Assembly: GCF_000003815.2 (NCBI RefSeq)
Contig: NC_049989.1
Span: 4,435,141-4,497,140 of the forward strand
Source: Branchiostoma floridae
Taxonomy: Eukaryota > Chordata > Leptocardii > Amphioxiformes > Branchiostomatidae
Direction of reading: 5' to 3'
DNA length: 62,000 nucleotides
The translations under genes and the position numbers were made by a program. Positions 11,901 to 23,300 of the stretch are shown here, piece after piece. Under the pieces are notes generated by a model. The model did no database searches. It was not told where the DNA came from and saw nothing but the letters and a program-made list of their open reading frames with translations. Position 1 is the first letter of the stretch; each line of letters starts with the position of its first letter.

Positions 11901-14900
11901 TAAATCTACGTAAATAAAATCTTAAATCTTAGACCAATACGTTGAGTGATTCTTATATCAAAATCGACATCAATTGACATGAAAAAAATCTACCTAAAAC
12001 AGATTCCTTATTGACGATTGCGCCTAATCCGAGGGTTAATTACACAAAGCTTTTTACTTTTATACTCGTTGGCAGCTTACTGCACAGAGAATAGTCGATA
12101 CGTGTAGTAAGAAATCTTACCTGGAGCTCTTGTGTAGGTTGTCGGAGCAGTGTGGGTTTTACAGGTCTGCCCCGTGAGTTGCCAGTTTGGGCAATAGTAC
12201 ACTAAAATGGCCAAATATGTGCATTAATTCATGTTTTATATGCTTTTTATATCTACTGTTTCTACGTCATACTGGAATGTTATGAATCTGAATCTTAGGA
12301 TAAAGGATATAAGAACCAAATTAGTATATTTCATCATGAAAATGGTTAAGTTCTGGCCATTTAGAAAATTGACAGGTGAAGGTGTTATCTGATTTACAAA
12401 TGTACAAAGTGCGTAAACAGAGTGCATACAGAAACGTTAGCGCTAGAATTATAGAGCATCTGTCCAAATACACTGACTGACACATGGTAACACAACATTT
12501 TCTAGCATTTATCATTTAAGTCCGGTACCAACATGATTTCTCACCATTTTCAACCGACATTGGCAGAAGATACATAAAAGACAGGTGGACCGAATATCCA
12601 TTATCTTCGTACAGATTGTACACCATTGCAAGCAGCCTTCCCTCATCGTCAAAACCAACCTGTAAGTAGAAATTACCCAATATGGTATGACTTAGTGGGA
12701 AGTCTATATCGATCAATTAGACACCTCAATCAGCCTTTTTTCCTGATATACATGTAGATATTTGTATTTTGATTTTGTTAGAAATGACGTATAATAGGAG
12801 AAAAAAATGTTTTTAAAGTAGAATATGACAAAGTGGATTAATTTTTCACAGCATCACATTATTCATGGCAAGTATGACTGAATGCACACCCACCTCATAT
12901 TTCACAAGATAGGGTGCTCTTTTCGACATGGCTTCCATGTTTGCATCAAGGCTCATGCTCAAGCGTACAGTCCTACAAAAAAGATGACATGATTCAATGT
13001 CAATGCTGTAAAGAATGGACGAACAGAATAAAACATTTGAAACTCACTAGTCAGAAAAAAAGCTCACTTGTCAGAAAAGAAATCAGTATATGTACTGTTC
13101 TTTGATTACTAGATTTCCCCTCCATTCAATCCATAATGCCTGCAGCATGTGACGTTACCTGTTGAGATTTTGAGCAGCCACAGCACAGGCAGCAGCTGGC
13201 AGCATGGACGCTGGGCCCTTTCCTCCAAACGCTCCTCCCACTCTCTTGACAGACACATGCACTCTGTAATAATGTATATTATTATAAATGGTATTTAACT
13301 GGAGATTTAACTGATGCGTAGATATGATTCAAGACATTTGTAAGACTAATAACGCTTTTGTGTATGTCTGTTTCCGTCTTCCATTCTACCTTCAAATTTA
13401 ATCGAATCGACCAAATTTCTTTTCACTGGCATTTCTTTGTAAGATTCAAAATAGTATGGTTGGGTTTAATTTTGGGTGATGTGTAACTTTAATGTTCAAA
13501 TCAAGAAGTGCATAGCAATAGCTATAGCCTCATGAGTTGGGGTCTCTGAGACGTGCCAAGCCTAACCTGTGAGCTGACATTCCCGTCACCTGTGCCACAG
13601 ATGCCTGGACTGAGTCCATAGACTGGGTAGCAGACTGGACGTCCATCCCATCCTCAGTTGGAGTACAGCGGCACACCTGGGTCTCCATGTAGAAGTGATA
13701 CTGAGAACCACACGACACCTCTCCAGAGATACGATGAGGAGCTGCAGCTAGGGCACCTAATGGCGGAAAGTTACTTGTAGTCAAGCTGTACAAAGTTATA
13801 GGAGTTTGATTTCACTAATGACAAGACATAAGTCCTATAAAAAGATTCATACAACTTTTCCCCTAGACCTGAGTAATGATATTGTATTATCATACAGCCA
13901 GATGAAAAAGATATGCTTTGGTCAAAATGTTGGATAGTCGGTTTGTCCCACGTCATAATGTTCTCAAATAAATGGACCGTAATCAGCGATATTTTCATTC
14001 AGAGAGGTCTATTGAACAATACCTTTCGGATCTCCCTTTACCACTTCCATAACATCCGGGTGAAAGGATTCTGCAGTAATGGCATCCTGGATGGTGAGGA
14101 TGGGGGGTTTCATGTCGGTGTAGGTAACCTGGACAGCTTTGGCCATGGCGTCAGCGTGGACCTGGGTGTCTGAAATAAACAGAACTCTCTCAATAATCAT
14201 GTCACTAGTCATGTTGCCAAGCGTTCGAAAAATGTTTAAAAAACGACATTTACCTGCAATGACAAGAGCCACCGGTTGACCTGCATACGACACCTCGTCG
14301 CTGGAGAAAATCTGCGAAGGTAAAGAGAAAGGTTTTCTTCAAGACATGTTTACAGTTTGTTACAATTGTTTCACTGTACCTGCTCTGATTATCCTATTGT
14401 TGGTTTGGGTGAGCTTTGTAGGTCCACATGGTTTGAATTTTCTCCAGATTTATTTGACAGAACCTCAGTTTCTAAGCAATGTCTTCTAATCCTTTGTGTA
14501 AATAGTCACCACCTGATTACTTTTCTTATCCTTAATTGCATCCCCGATGCCCTAAACAATATGTAAGCACACGGATATACCTCAGCTACGGGGGATGATG
14601 GCAGATTATAGTTGTTTTCTCCTCTGACATCTCCGGCTGTCAGATATGCAACTGCTCCTGGCATTTCCTGTGAAATAAGCAACACAGGATTTTGGCATTC
14701 TGTACTTATCAGGGATCATACACTCATGTAAAACATCCAAACTGTAAAAAAATAGCTGTTGAGAGATATACTACATCCAGGGACAAAATATCCAAAGCGA
14801 CTTTTTCTTGCAAATTTACTTACTTGCGTTTCTTACACATGAAAACTTAGCACAACAGTGCTTTGACACAATCATGCCATGGCGCGTGAAAAGTAAGGTT

Positions 14901-16841
14901 TACAGTGATATGATAAGACCATACCATGGCATGTGAAAAGTCCATGTTGCCTAGTTTACAGTTGGCGACAGTCGAAGTCACAAATGCAGCATAGACTTCT
15001 CCAGGCATAGCAGGCATGTCGTTGATATAGATGGCTTCTCCAGATGCCTCAAGATAGTATTAAACATGATACATTGGTTTATGTAGTTTAAATATTCTCT
15101 CCATCCTTTTTTATCATCTACATGTAGGTTATAGTTGTAATTGATTTCACAGGGCCATTTGTACAATTTGAATCAATTGAAAGCCATTTCAGCACCATGG
15201 AAAGGGTTCACAGTTATGTGTTTTCCTAACCCCCAACACAAATTTACCATAACCTCTACACAGCTGTTGTGTAACATACATGTACTTCACCTATATCATC
15301 TTAAGGTATGTCCGTCAGTGTTACGGATGCTGTTTTAAACGGACAGAGGAAACAAACACAGTGCTACTAGTGAATTAAAGTAGATGTACACATGACGATA
15401 TAACATTTCTCCCATACTATACAGAGGTGGCAGTACATGTAACTGCCAGGCCAATGCAACAGTGTATTAGAATTGTGAGTCCATCTCACCTGCACCCTGG
15501 ACGATGTTTTAGGCATGGGCTGCCTGAGAGGCCACTCGGACTCCTTAGTCTGGAAGTGCTGCTCTCCGCGGGACACCGGACGTGCGAGCGAGTCTGCCGC
15601 CGAGCAAACCTGCTCTGTCAGGCTTTCCTTCCCAACGGCAGACAGGTAAAACTGCAGGGGGAGAAGTATTTCATTTATTGATTGATGTAGCAACATTTTC
15701 TTAACCATAAAAATAACTTTCAGAGCTATAAGCTCAAAAAGAAGATGAAGCAAAGTCGTGAACATAATTGCGTTCTTAGTTCTTACATATAATCTATGGG
15801 ATTTATGCTCATTGCCACGTTTCTTTCGGACTGTAACAGTGTAAGTGTAAGTTGAACGTGCCTTATAGAAGAGTCCCATGGCCAGTTGTTTTGTGTACTG
15901 TACAGACTGGAGAGCAGACTCATCCGGCACCAGTTCTGCTTGAAGTACGGCGAGGGCTCCTTGTGGACGAAACAGCCAACAAAAGTTTGATCAATCGATA
16001 CTTTGATTAGACAACGCCATTGCGATTTTTAAACTATACCACAGTGATATCCAAAATCAGAATGCTATATCATAATAGCTAATGTTTCATAACCATTGAT
16101 TTGACTAGTCAAAATCATTACGATTTTGAAACTTAGTTATTCACAATGATCTTCAAAATCAAATTGATAAGAGTCTAGTTTATTATAGTATGATATATTC
16201 ATGTTTGATAAAGACGCATTTCTTGACAGCCTCGTACCTCTCAGTGTGTCAGCATCCGTGATCCTCTTTCCAACCAGAAAGTCTTCAGTGGCAGAGGCAT
16301 GTACCTGGAATCATGTCAATGATATCGACATTCAAGTCTCTATCATAAGATACCCAGGTCATATTTATGTCATGTACTTGAAGTTGCTAATTTTATTGCA
16401 GAAAGAGGTAAAAAGACGTCACATTATGAAATGTTCAAGAAGTAGGAGACCTAGTAATTGTATATAGATATAATACCATGGTCTTGTTAATGCCGCCAAA
16501 CACAATGCACGGTTTTGCGACCACCATTACGTCACTCTTACGGTCCAGTGTCATCCTGAAGCCAGCGTTGACGTACGCATGGGCATTCTGAAAGAGCAAC
16601 AGTCCTTATGTTTTCGTCTGTGAAATATCTTATTCAGAAGGTTTTTCTTTACCTGTTGTATTGCAGCTGTGCAAGAATATGTTAACGTGCCAATCTTTTG
16701 GACGTTCCTATCTATGTTCCTACATAACGTTATATATTGTAATCGTTAGAAACTAGAGCAAACCTGAGACCGAGGAGCGACTTTGTAAGTACGGAACACA
16801 TCTTCAGGCTTTCCGGCCGGAATTTCCAGCGAATGAATCGC
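5995..16841 (-). CDS. Gene B: aldehyde oxidase/xanthine dehydrogenase family (exons 11-34, 5' part missing at gap)
   Basis: Exons, from the 5' side: 16764-16841, 16477-16587, 16238-16304, 15862-15959, 15490-15651, 14925-15047, 14581-14667, 14254-14311, 14023-14169, 13567-13756, 13159-13263, 12894-12972, 12545-12659, 12121-12201, 10953-11117, 10524-10582, 9672-9833, 8882-9010, 8520-8653, 8025-8159, 7416-7539, 6876-6972, 6306-6416, 5995-6062. They equal exons 11-34 of gene C and sum to about 894 codons in one frame, ending TAA. The molybdopterin domain is complete: [23 protein letters not shown]. Odd: the catalytic motif reads VSEPVLLMS instead of VSEPPLLMS. Exon 14 ends at a GC donor. The 2Fe-2S and most FAD exons are absent; an N gap follows exon 11 directly and leader-exon sequence follows the gap, so either the gap hides a deletion in assembly or the gene is truly truncated. 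Confidence 0.9.
6170..6236. repeat. 16-bp minisatellite in the last intron of gene B (about 4 units)
   Basis: Unit AGAATCAGTGATACAC repeated about four times with small changes between exons 33 and 34. Homologous to the arrays in genes A, C and D. Confidence 0.75.
10224..10479. mobile_element. Inverted-repeat element in intron 26 of gene B
   Basis: Ends are near-perfect inverted repeats: ATACGCCAATAAGTAGTTAC at the left and GTAACTACTTTTTGGCGTAT at the right, about 31 bp each. Internally it holds GGTTTTGGAAACGGTCAGACG, also found in the shorter element at 33069-33209. No ORF; a non-autonomous DNA element of about 256 bp. Confidence 0.65.
11184..11766. mobile_element. Long inverted-repeat element, possibly nested, between exons 24 and 25 of gene B
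   Basis: The left part (from 11307, CCCCTTCACAAGAGAAGG) and right part (ending 11764, CTCGTGTGAAGGGGG) are long diverged inverted copies; both include GAATGAAAATTATTTTCTATTCC-like sequence and GAACACACTACGAATT. A second related end, GGGCCTTCACAC, begins at 11184, suggesting a nested or duplicated terminus. Small internal ORFs are not conserved. Confidence 0.55.
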
Positions 16842-16897
16842 CTGAAATAAAACAACATAGAAATTGAATAAGGTAAACTTTTGCATATGTCAGATTA

Positions 16898-16997
16898 NNN
16901 NNNNNNNNNNNNNNNNNNNNNNNNNNNNNNNNNNNNNNNNNNNNNNNNNNNNNNNNNNNNNNNNNNNNNNNNNNNNNNNNNNNNNNNNNNNNNNNNN
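16898..16997. other. Assembly gap (100 N)
   Basis: Exactly 100 undetermined bases, the conventional size for a gap of unknown length. It separates exon 11 of gene B from leader-exon sequence and is where exons 1-10 of B would be expected. Confidence 0.99.
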
Positions 16998-17105
16998 GTC
17001 TGTCGACCCTGCCACTCCCCTACCGCCGCCATATCACTTACCGAGGCAGCTTGTGACCCTTGGACCTGAACCTGCACAGGTCAGTCTAAAAACTGCCACT
17101 TGTAC
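16998..17105 (-). promoter_or_regulatory. Leader exon fragment (5' non-coding) next to the gap
   Basis: Homologous to the leader exons at 18248, 19247 and 36539 but cut by the gap before its splice donor. On the minus strand it holds the short ORF beginning ATGGCGGCGGTAGGGGAG. Probably part of the 5' leader of gene B or of a duplicated, promoter-bearing block. Confidence 0.4.
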
Positions 17106-17184
17106 ATACGTAACCCCCCCCCCCCTCCCTCGTCACACGTAACGTTACCGTATGTTACACTTCATTCTTTCCTTGTCTTCATAT

Positions 17185-17505
17185 CCATCGTGGGTCTGTT
17201 GTTTCTCAGAACAATTAAGTACATGGCACGTTTGGTCAACATAAAGTCGTAGTTATCTTTTACTTGGTCGATATTGTACTGAATGCCACATAATTTCGAA
17301 ACTATTTAGTTGTAAATTCAAGCTTGAAGCTTATAGTTAATTTTAGATGTATAAATCTTTTATTCTTGATGTTCTGATTCCGCCGATGTTCAACTGCTAG
17401 CATGTAATTGTCAGTACTGCAATTCAACCCATTAGCATGGGTTGCTAATTGTCTTGGCAATGTGAACTGTATGTACTCAATAAAACCATTACTACTAACT
17501 ACATG
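17185..17505 (+). mobile_element. LINE 3'-end remnant in the B-C spacer (copy 1)
   Basis: Matches the terminal part of the LINE at 5170-5465, from ACATGGCACGTTTGGTCAAC to ACTCAATAAAACCATTAC. It travels with the duplicated spacer rather than being a separate insertion, because the flanking sequence is also shared. Confidence 0.5.
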
Positions 17506-17691
17506 ATTTCAAAATCTAGTCATCATGACTCATTTCCTCAGACATTTCTAAGATGTTAAAGGACAATTCCCAAATATAGTGGGATTTACAAGGGAGGTAC
17601 TAGCCCCCTGGATCATTAGTTATCTTCATGGGTCATCACGTCTAATTTGTACTAGAATAGTATAAGTTTTAAGTAGTCTGTTATAACGCGC

Positions 17692-18450
17692 ACCCTGAGT
17701 CTGCCTAAGGCCATACACAGACTAAATACGTACAAGTTAAACCTCAGACTAGCAAACTGTAGATCCTCTCAAATACCAATGATAGATATAGAGTCACCAC
17801 GCTTTTATTGGATTCTATAAACATCTTATAAGTGTTTTCTCCCTTTCTTTCCAGTTGCTGCTTCGGTGAAATTGTAACAGCAGGCGGTAATAAAACTGTG
17901 ACCTTGACTGCCATCTGTGGTCAATTGCAACGGGTGTTGATCAGTTTTGGGTCAACAGGCCTGGGTTTTCGGAGAAAATTATTCTTGGCACCTTATCTTA
18001 TCCTATGAAGCCCTGGCTATTTGTGCCATCGATGGGGGTCTTTAAAATGCCCACACTGAGCCAGGGTACATGTATTACTACTTCCTCAAAGAGCTGTTTT
18101 TGGCCTTGATTTTTTTGGTGGCAGGTACTAGCTTGTGATGTAAGGGAGAAACATTTGTAAGAAAACCAAAGTTGAAACAAGGGCCAAATACATCTTAAGG
18201 TGATCACTAGTAGAACAGTATATCTTGAAATGACCACTAGTACTTACGAGCGGTGAAAGCCGTCACGTCTGTCGACCCTGCCACTCCCCTACCGCCGCCA
18301 TCGGGGCAGCTTGTGACCCTTGGACCTGAACCTGCACAGGTCAGTCTAAAAACTGCCACTTGTACATACGTACCACCTCCCCCCTCGTGACACGTAACGT
18401 TACCGTATGTTACACTTCATTCTTTCCTTGTCTTCATATCCATACTATAA
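17692..18450 (-). repeat. Duplicated 5' leader block (copy 1)
   Basis: About 750 bp running from GCGCACCCTGAGTCTGCC to TTACACTTCATTC. Also at 18692-19440, 35988-36735, partly 56790-57270, and 57625-58300. Read on the minus strand it holds a candidate first exon followed by its intron. Copies 1 and 2 lie back to back upstream of gene B, an extra local duplication. Confidence 0.65.
18248..18345 (-). promoter_or_regulatory. Candidate first (non-coding) exon, leader block copy 1
   Basis: On the minus strand the segment ends at a strong donor, CACCGCTC followed by GTAAGTACT. The exon contains ATGGCGGCGG opening a 12-codon upstream ORF that stops before the donor. The transcription start is not visible, so the upper limit is approximate. 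Position upstream of gene B fits a 5' UTR exon; no coding continuity is proposed. Confidence 0.4.
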
Positions 18451-18638
18451 AGGTTATTTATGCAAATTAGCATGACGTCATGATGATGTCATGGAAAGCA
18501 AATGCCAGAAAAGTGGTTTGCCCCGCTTGTAATTCAACGATTGTTCTTGATACTTTACAGATCAAGGTGTCAAAACCATCGGAATTTTCCATATTACAGA
18601 CCTAAATGGACAACCACATTGTACTAGCTAATGTTAAC

Positions 18639-18698
18639 CTTTGATCTTGAATCCACTCACAGCTTTGCCAACCTTTGCACCGGGGCGCCGTGCGCACC
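18639..18698 (-). promoter_or_regulatory. Candidate 60-bp second leader exon upstream of gene B
   Basis: Sixty bases bounded on the minus strand by an AG (CAGACTCAG) and a GT (AAAGGTTAAC). The same 60-bp segment with both splice signals occurs upstream of gene C at 35932-35991. One frame stays open in several copies (GAKVGKAV), but no start or protein match supports coding use. Confidence 0.35.
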
Positions 18699-19440
18699 CT
18701 GAGTCTGCCCAAGGCCATACACAGACTAAATACGTACAAGTTAAACCTCAGACTAGCAAACTGTAGATCCTCTCAAATACCAATGATAGATATAGATATA
18801 GTGCCACCAGGCTTTTATTGGATTCTATAAACATCTTATAAATGTTTTCTCCCTTTCTTTCTAGTTGCTGCTTCGGTGAAATTGTAACAGCAAACGGTAA
18901 TAAAACTTTGACCTTGACTGCCATTTGCAACGGATGTTGATCAGTTTTGGATCAACAGGCCTGGGTTTTCGGAGAAAATGATTCTTGGCACCTTATCTTG
19001 TCCTATGAAGCCCTGGCTATTTGTGCCATCGATGGGGGGTCTTTAAAATGCCCACACTGAGCCAGGGTACATGTGTTACTACTTCCGCAAAGAGCTGTTT
19101 TTGGCCTTGATTTTTTTTGGTGCCAGGTAGGTTGTGATGTAAGGGAGAAACATTTGTAAGAAAACCAAAGTTGAAACAAGGGCCAAATACATCTTAAGGT
19201 GATCACTGGTAGAACAGTATATCTTGAAATGACCACTAGTACTTACGAGCGGTGAAAGCCGTCACGTCTGTCGACCCTGCCACTCCCCTACCGCCGCCAT
19301 ATCACCCATCGAGGCAGCTTGTGACCCTTGGACCTGAACCTGCACAGGCCAGTCTAAAAACTGCCACTTGTACATACGTACCACCTCCCCCCTCGTGACA
19401 CGTAACGTTACCGTATGTTACACTTCATTCTTTCCTTGTC
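18692..19440 (-). repeat. Duplicated 5' leader block (copy 2)
   Basis: Second tandem copy of the leader block, differing from copy 1 by small indels. Its candidate first exon (19247 to about 19345) ends at donor GTAAGTACT and holds a 15-codon upstream ORF at 19262-19309 starting MGDMAAVGEWQ. It abuts the 3' flank block of gene C. Confidence 0.6.
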
Positions 19441-19449
19441 TTCATATCC

Positions 19450-19770
19450 ATCGTGTGTCTGTTGTTTCTCAGAACAATTAACTACATGGCACGTTTGGTC
19501 AACATAAAGTCGTAGTTATCTTTTACTTGGTCGATATTGTACTAAATGCCACATAAGTTCGAAACTATTTAGTTGTAAATTGAAGCTTGAAGCTTAAAAT
19601 TAATTTTAGATGTATAAATCTTTTATTCTTGATGTTCTGATTCCGCCGATGTTCAACTACTAGCATGTAATTGTCAGTACTGCAATTCAACCCATTAGCA
19701 TGGGTTGCTAATTGTCTTGGCAATGTGAACTGTATGTACTCAATAAAACCATTACTACTAACTACATGAT
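19450..19770 (+). mobile_element. LINE 3'-end remnant in the B-C spacer (copy 2)
   Basis: Same remnant as at 17185-17505, here continuing into the complete 3'-flank block of gene C (19770-20315). Confidence 0.5.
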
Positions 19771-20315
19771 TTCAAAATCTAGTCATCATGACTCATTTCC
19801 TCGGCCATTTCTAAGATGTTAAAGGACAATTCCCAAATATAGTGGGATTTACAAGGGAGTTACTAGCCCCCTGGATCATTAGTTATCTTCATGGGTCATC
19901 ACGTCTAATTTGTACTAGAATAGTATAAGTTTTAGTAGTCTGTTATAACGCTTTGGTCTATATATTGTACATTGTGTTTTCTCTAAAAATTGTATAGCCT
20001 AGAACATACATGTCCTGTGTTAATTCATAGCCAGTTTCCTAATACAAAACAAATAAAATGTACATATTACTTTGCCCTACATGGTATCTGCGACAATTGT
20101 TGTGCAATCAAAATTTCACTTGACTTAATTCTCTTCAGGGGTCGACGTTACTCACGCTGTCATTGGGATGTCAGTGGAAAAGTGACAAGATTGAATACTC
20201 TTCTAGACAAGAGTAAGATGTACACGGAAATCAGCTATATTTCTGCACAAGGAACACCCTGTTACACGTCTGTGTACTGAAGATTACAGAGGTCCACTAG
20301 TGATCACGCGAGCTG

Positions 20316-23300
20316 TCACAGAGTGAAGTTGGAAGAATCCAAAAGACAGGCCTGGTGACAAGTCTCCACAGTGGCGGGGCCATCTGCAATGTGAATAGTA
20401 AGTTGACCAGTACATCTGATCCAACCAATCAATGAAACAATAACGCATACAAAAATGTATTTCATGGTTGTATTTTGTCAGAATCAGTGATGCACAGAAT
20501 CAGTGATGCACAGAATCAGTGATACATAGAATCAGTGATGCACAGAATCAGTGATAGACAACTGTGTATTTTTGCGGAATAGAATGGCAATAATTTATAT
20601 TTTTTCCAATCGCACTTAATCCGTACTTACTCAGGGGAAAGAAGTCACCCCCATTGCCGGAGTCCTCCCGTGCGCTCTGGATAGCCTGTCTCAGAGCAAA
20701 CATGGCGGAGCAGGACATCAGCAGTGGCGGCTCAGATACAGCTGCAGGGGGGCAAAGTTGACCTTGATATGTTTGTGGATACAAAATTTCTAGATTCAAC
20801 ACAAAATAACAATTCAAACTGTAATCACTATTATTGATTCACTGATATAGTCCAAAGAGTCCTTTCATTCTAGCCTGACCTTGAACTTTGTCCTCCCAAC
20901 CACAATCCACATACAAAATATCATTAAAATCCATCTGGAGGCTTTAAAGCTATGCTAATCAAAAATATCTGTAAACACAGACAGGCAGACACGCACACTC
21001 AGACACACACACACAAAGCAATACCTCGGAGCCATCTATTTTTCAAAGAGCGCAGATATGATGATGATCTCCTTACCTTTAGACCTGATCACGTTGTACG
21101 GGTTAAATGAGTTTGGTAACAGGGTAACTCGGAGATCTGCTGGAATGTCTTTGGTTGCAGGAGGCTTGTATTCCTTCATGATGTGATTATAAATTCATAT
21201 GTGATAGTCACATGCACACAACACAGGGCACAGGTTGTAATTAACAGTTAAGTTGATATATACTTTTTATGTCTCTATCATACTGTCTAAATAGTGCAAA
21301 ATCATTGAAGACCTAATGTCTTCGGTGTTTGCCTGAACGAGTCCTTGTACGAGTCAAATGTATGTCTAAAAAGCCTAACGCACTCACCAGGAAGACTTAT
21401 AATTTTATATCTTTGCAATGCAAGAAACAGGCGGCAACGACAGTAAAGCACTTAGCTGGGTACCAGACCCCAGTCCGATCTCAAAAATGTCTATCGGGTA
21501 AAATGTCTATTTTTGAGATCGGGCTGGGGTCTGGTATCCAGGCTATAAACCACTGTGTGAACTTGGCTTTACCCATGTTCCGTTAGTCAGCAGCCTCCCT
21601 GTCTCCTTGTCGTACACACACTTCTCAGTCAGCCAGTAGCCCAGCCCGAACATGAACGCTCCCTCAACTTGTCCTACGTCCAGGTCAGGATTCACACTGT
21701 GAAGTACATGTTAAAAAGCCGTCAGGAGTTAGAGCTTTGGTTGCTTGTAAGAACCAAAGGAGAAAAGGTACAAAACATGCGTCTTCACACTGAGTAGGCA
21801 TATAGGAGTGGAAGTTAAAATCCCTTTCACACCTTTCGGGTATAACGTTACGTATCCCTTTCACACCTTTCGGGTAAATGTGAATATATATCTCTATTGT
21901 GCCATTGGGCCACACTATTGTGTAAGCATTGCAGCTGAGCCTAGCAGACAAGTCTAGTGGTGCCGGTGGGTATTCAACTACATTAATTTTACTCCTTCTC
22001 ATACGTGCTGAATGTTATCAACATAATGAACAATTTTAAGCCCTTGGTAATAACGCAGTCATGCGAACATAGGTAAACTACGCAAAACATAATCTCCAAG
22101 CAGATCCTACAATGGCATAAGATAGTACCAAACTGGCCAAGGAGTGTAGTCAGCCAAGAGATGCCCATTTGCCATGTAGCCAACACTCCTAAGCCGGCTT
22201 CACTCCTCAGCCAGCTTTTGATACTATCTTATGCTACCATAGGATCTGTTTGGAGATTACGCAAAACATACAAATGCATGTACATCAACTTTGTGAAGAT
22301 ACTTGCTGCTCGGCTGAAGATCTGCCCAAGGCTATGGAGGATAGGGAAGGATGGAGGGAGAGAGTCATGTCCATCCGTGCAACCAGCACGCCCTGATGAT
22401 GATGATGATCTTGATATTGACCAGGCCATGATTTAAGCATTACAACCTATACCACCTAAGGCAGTCATAGCAGGAGGAAAGCATTAAAGATGTACTCACC
22501 TCTCCCCACAGTCAAACAGAATGTCCGACCGGGTGATTTCTCGCTCCCCTGTCAGGACATCCAGCTCCACCTCCGTGCAGGTCACACCGTAACTGTAGTA
22601 CGTAGGGCGAAGTCCTGGTTGTGGATGGTGCTCCCTGTAGGCAGATGGAAAATGTCTGATATCTTTACCAAGGTTCTCTTCAAATACCCTTACAACTCTT
22701 CATCTGACAGCTTCTTGAAGACAACATACAACTTTTTTAACCTCCTACATTACCAGTTAGTATTGTCTCAGATGAAAGAAAACATAAAATGCAATGTGCG
22801 TATGACAGGGCAGGATGGAAATGTGCTTCCTTGGCATTGCTTGATGTAGCATTTTAGTCGAAGAGATTCAGGAAAGTATTGGTTCAAAGATACCATTAGT
22901 ATGAGCCTTTTATGATGCCCTAACTACAGAATCAAAGCACCTCTCAGCCAAGCTTAAAATCGTGAGGAACACAGGTAAAATTGCACCCACATGTATTTCT
23001 CGGACAGATCCACTCCTTTACTGTGACAGGTGTTGATGAGTTCTGTCCATTTTGGAGCCCCGCCCATCTCCTGTCGGATGGGGTTGATCCGTTCATTCAG
23101 CCTCCGGCAGCATTCAAGCACTCCCTGGAGAAATGGATGAAGAAGCATTGCTCTGGGGTAGAAGACAATTAACCCTATAAAATGTTACTAAGGGTTGGCT
23201 GCTGACCTCCAAAAAGAAACCCCCGGCCGAACAAGGCCGAAGTCCCTAACTTCCGGGGTTCGTGCGCTACACGCGCGCAAAGCTGCTACTTCGTATGCTA

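Noticed and set aside
15367-15930. 187-codon minus-strand ORF
   Set aside because: It overlaps exon 15 in the wrong frame and exon 14 with its intron; exon phase and homology show the real coding parts are 15490-15651 and 15862-15959.
16864-17142. Open frames running through the first N gap
   Set aside because: They are open only because N is not read as a stop; they have no family match. The same holds for frames crossing 50086-50194.
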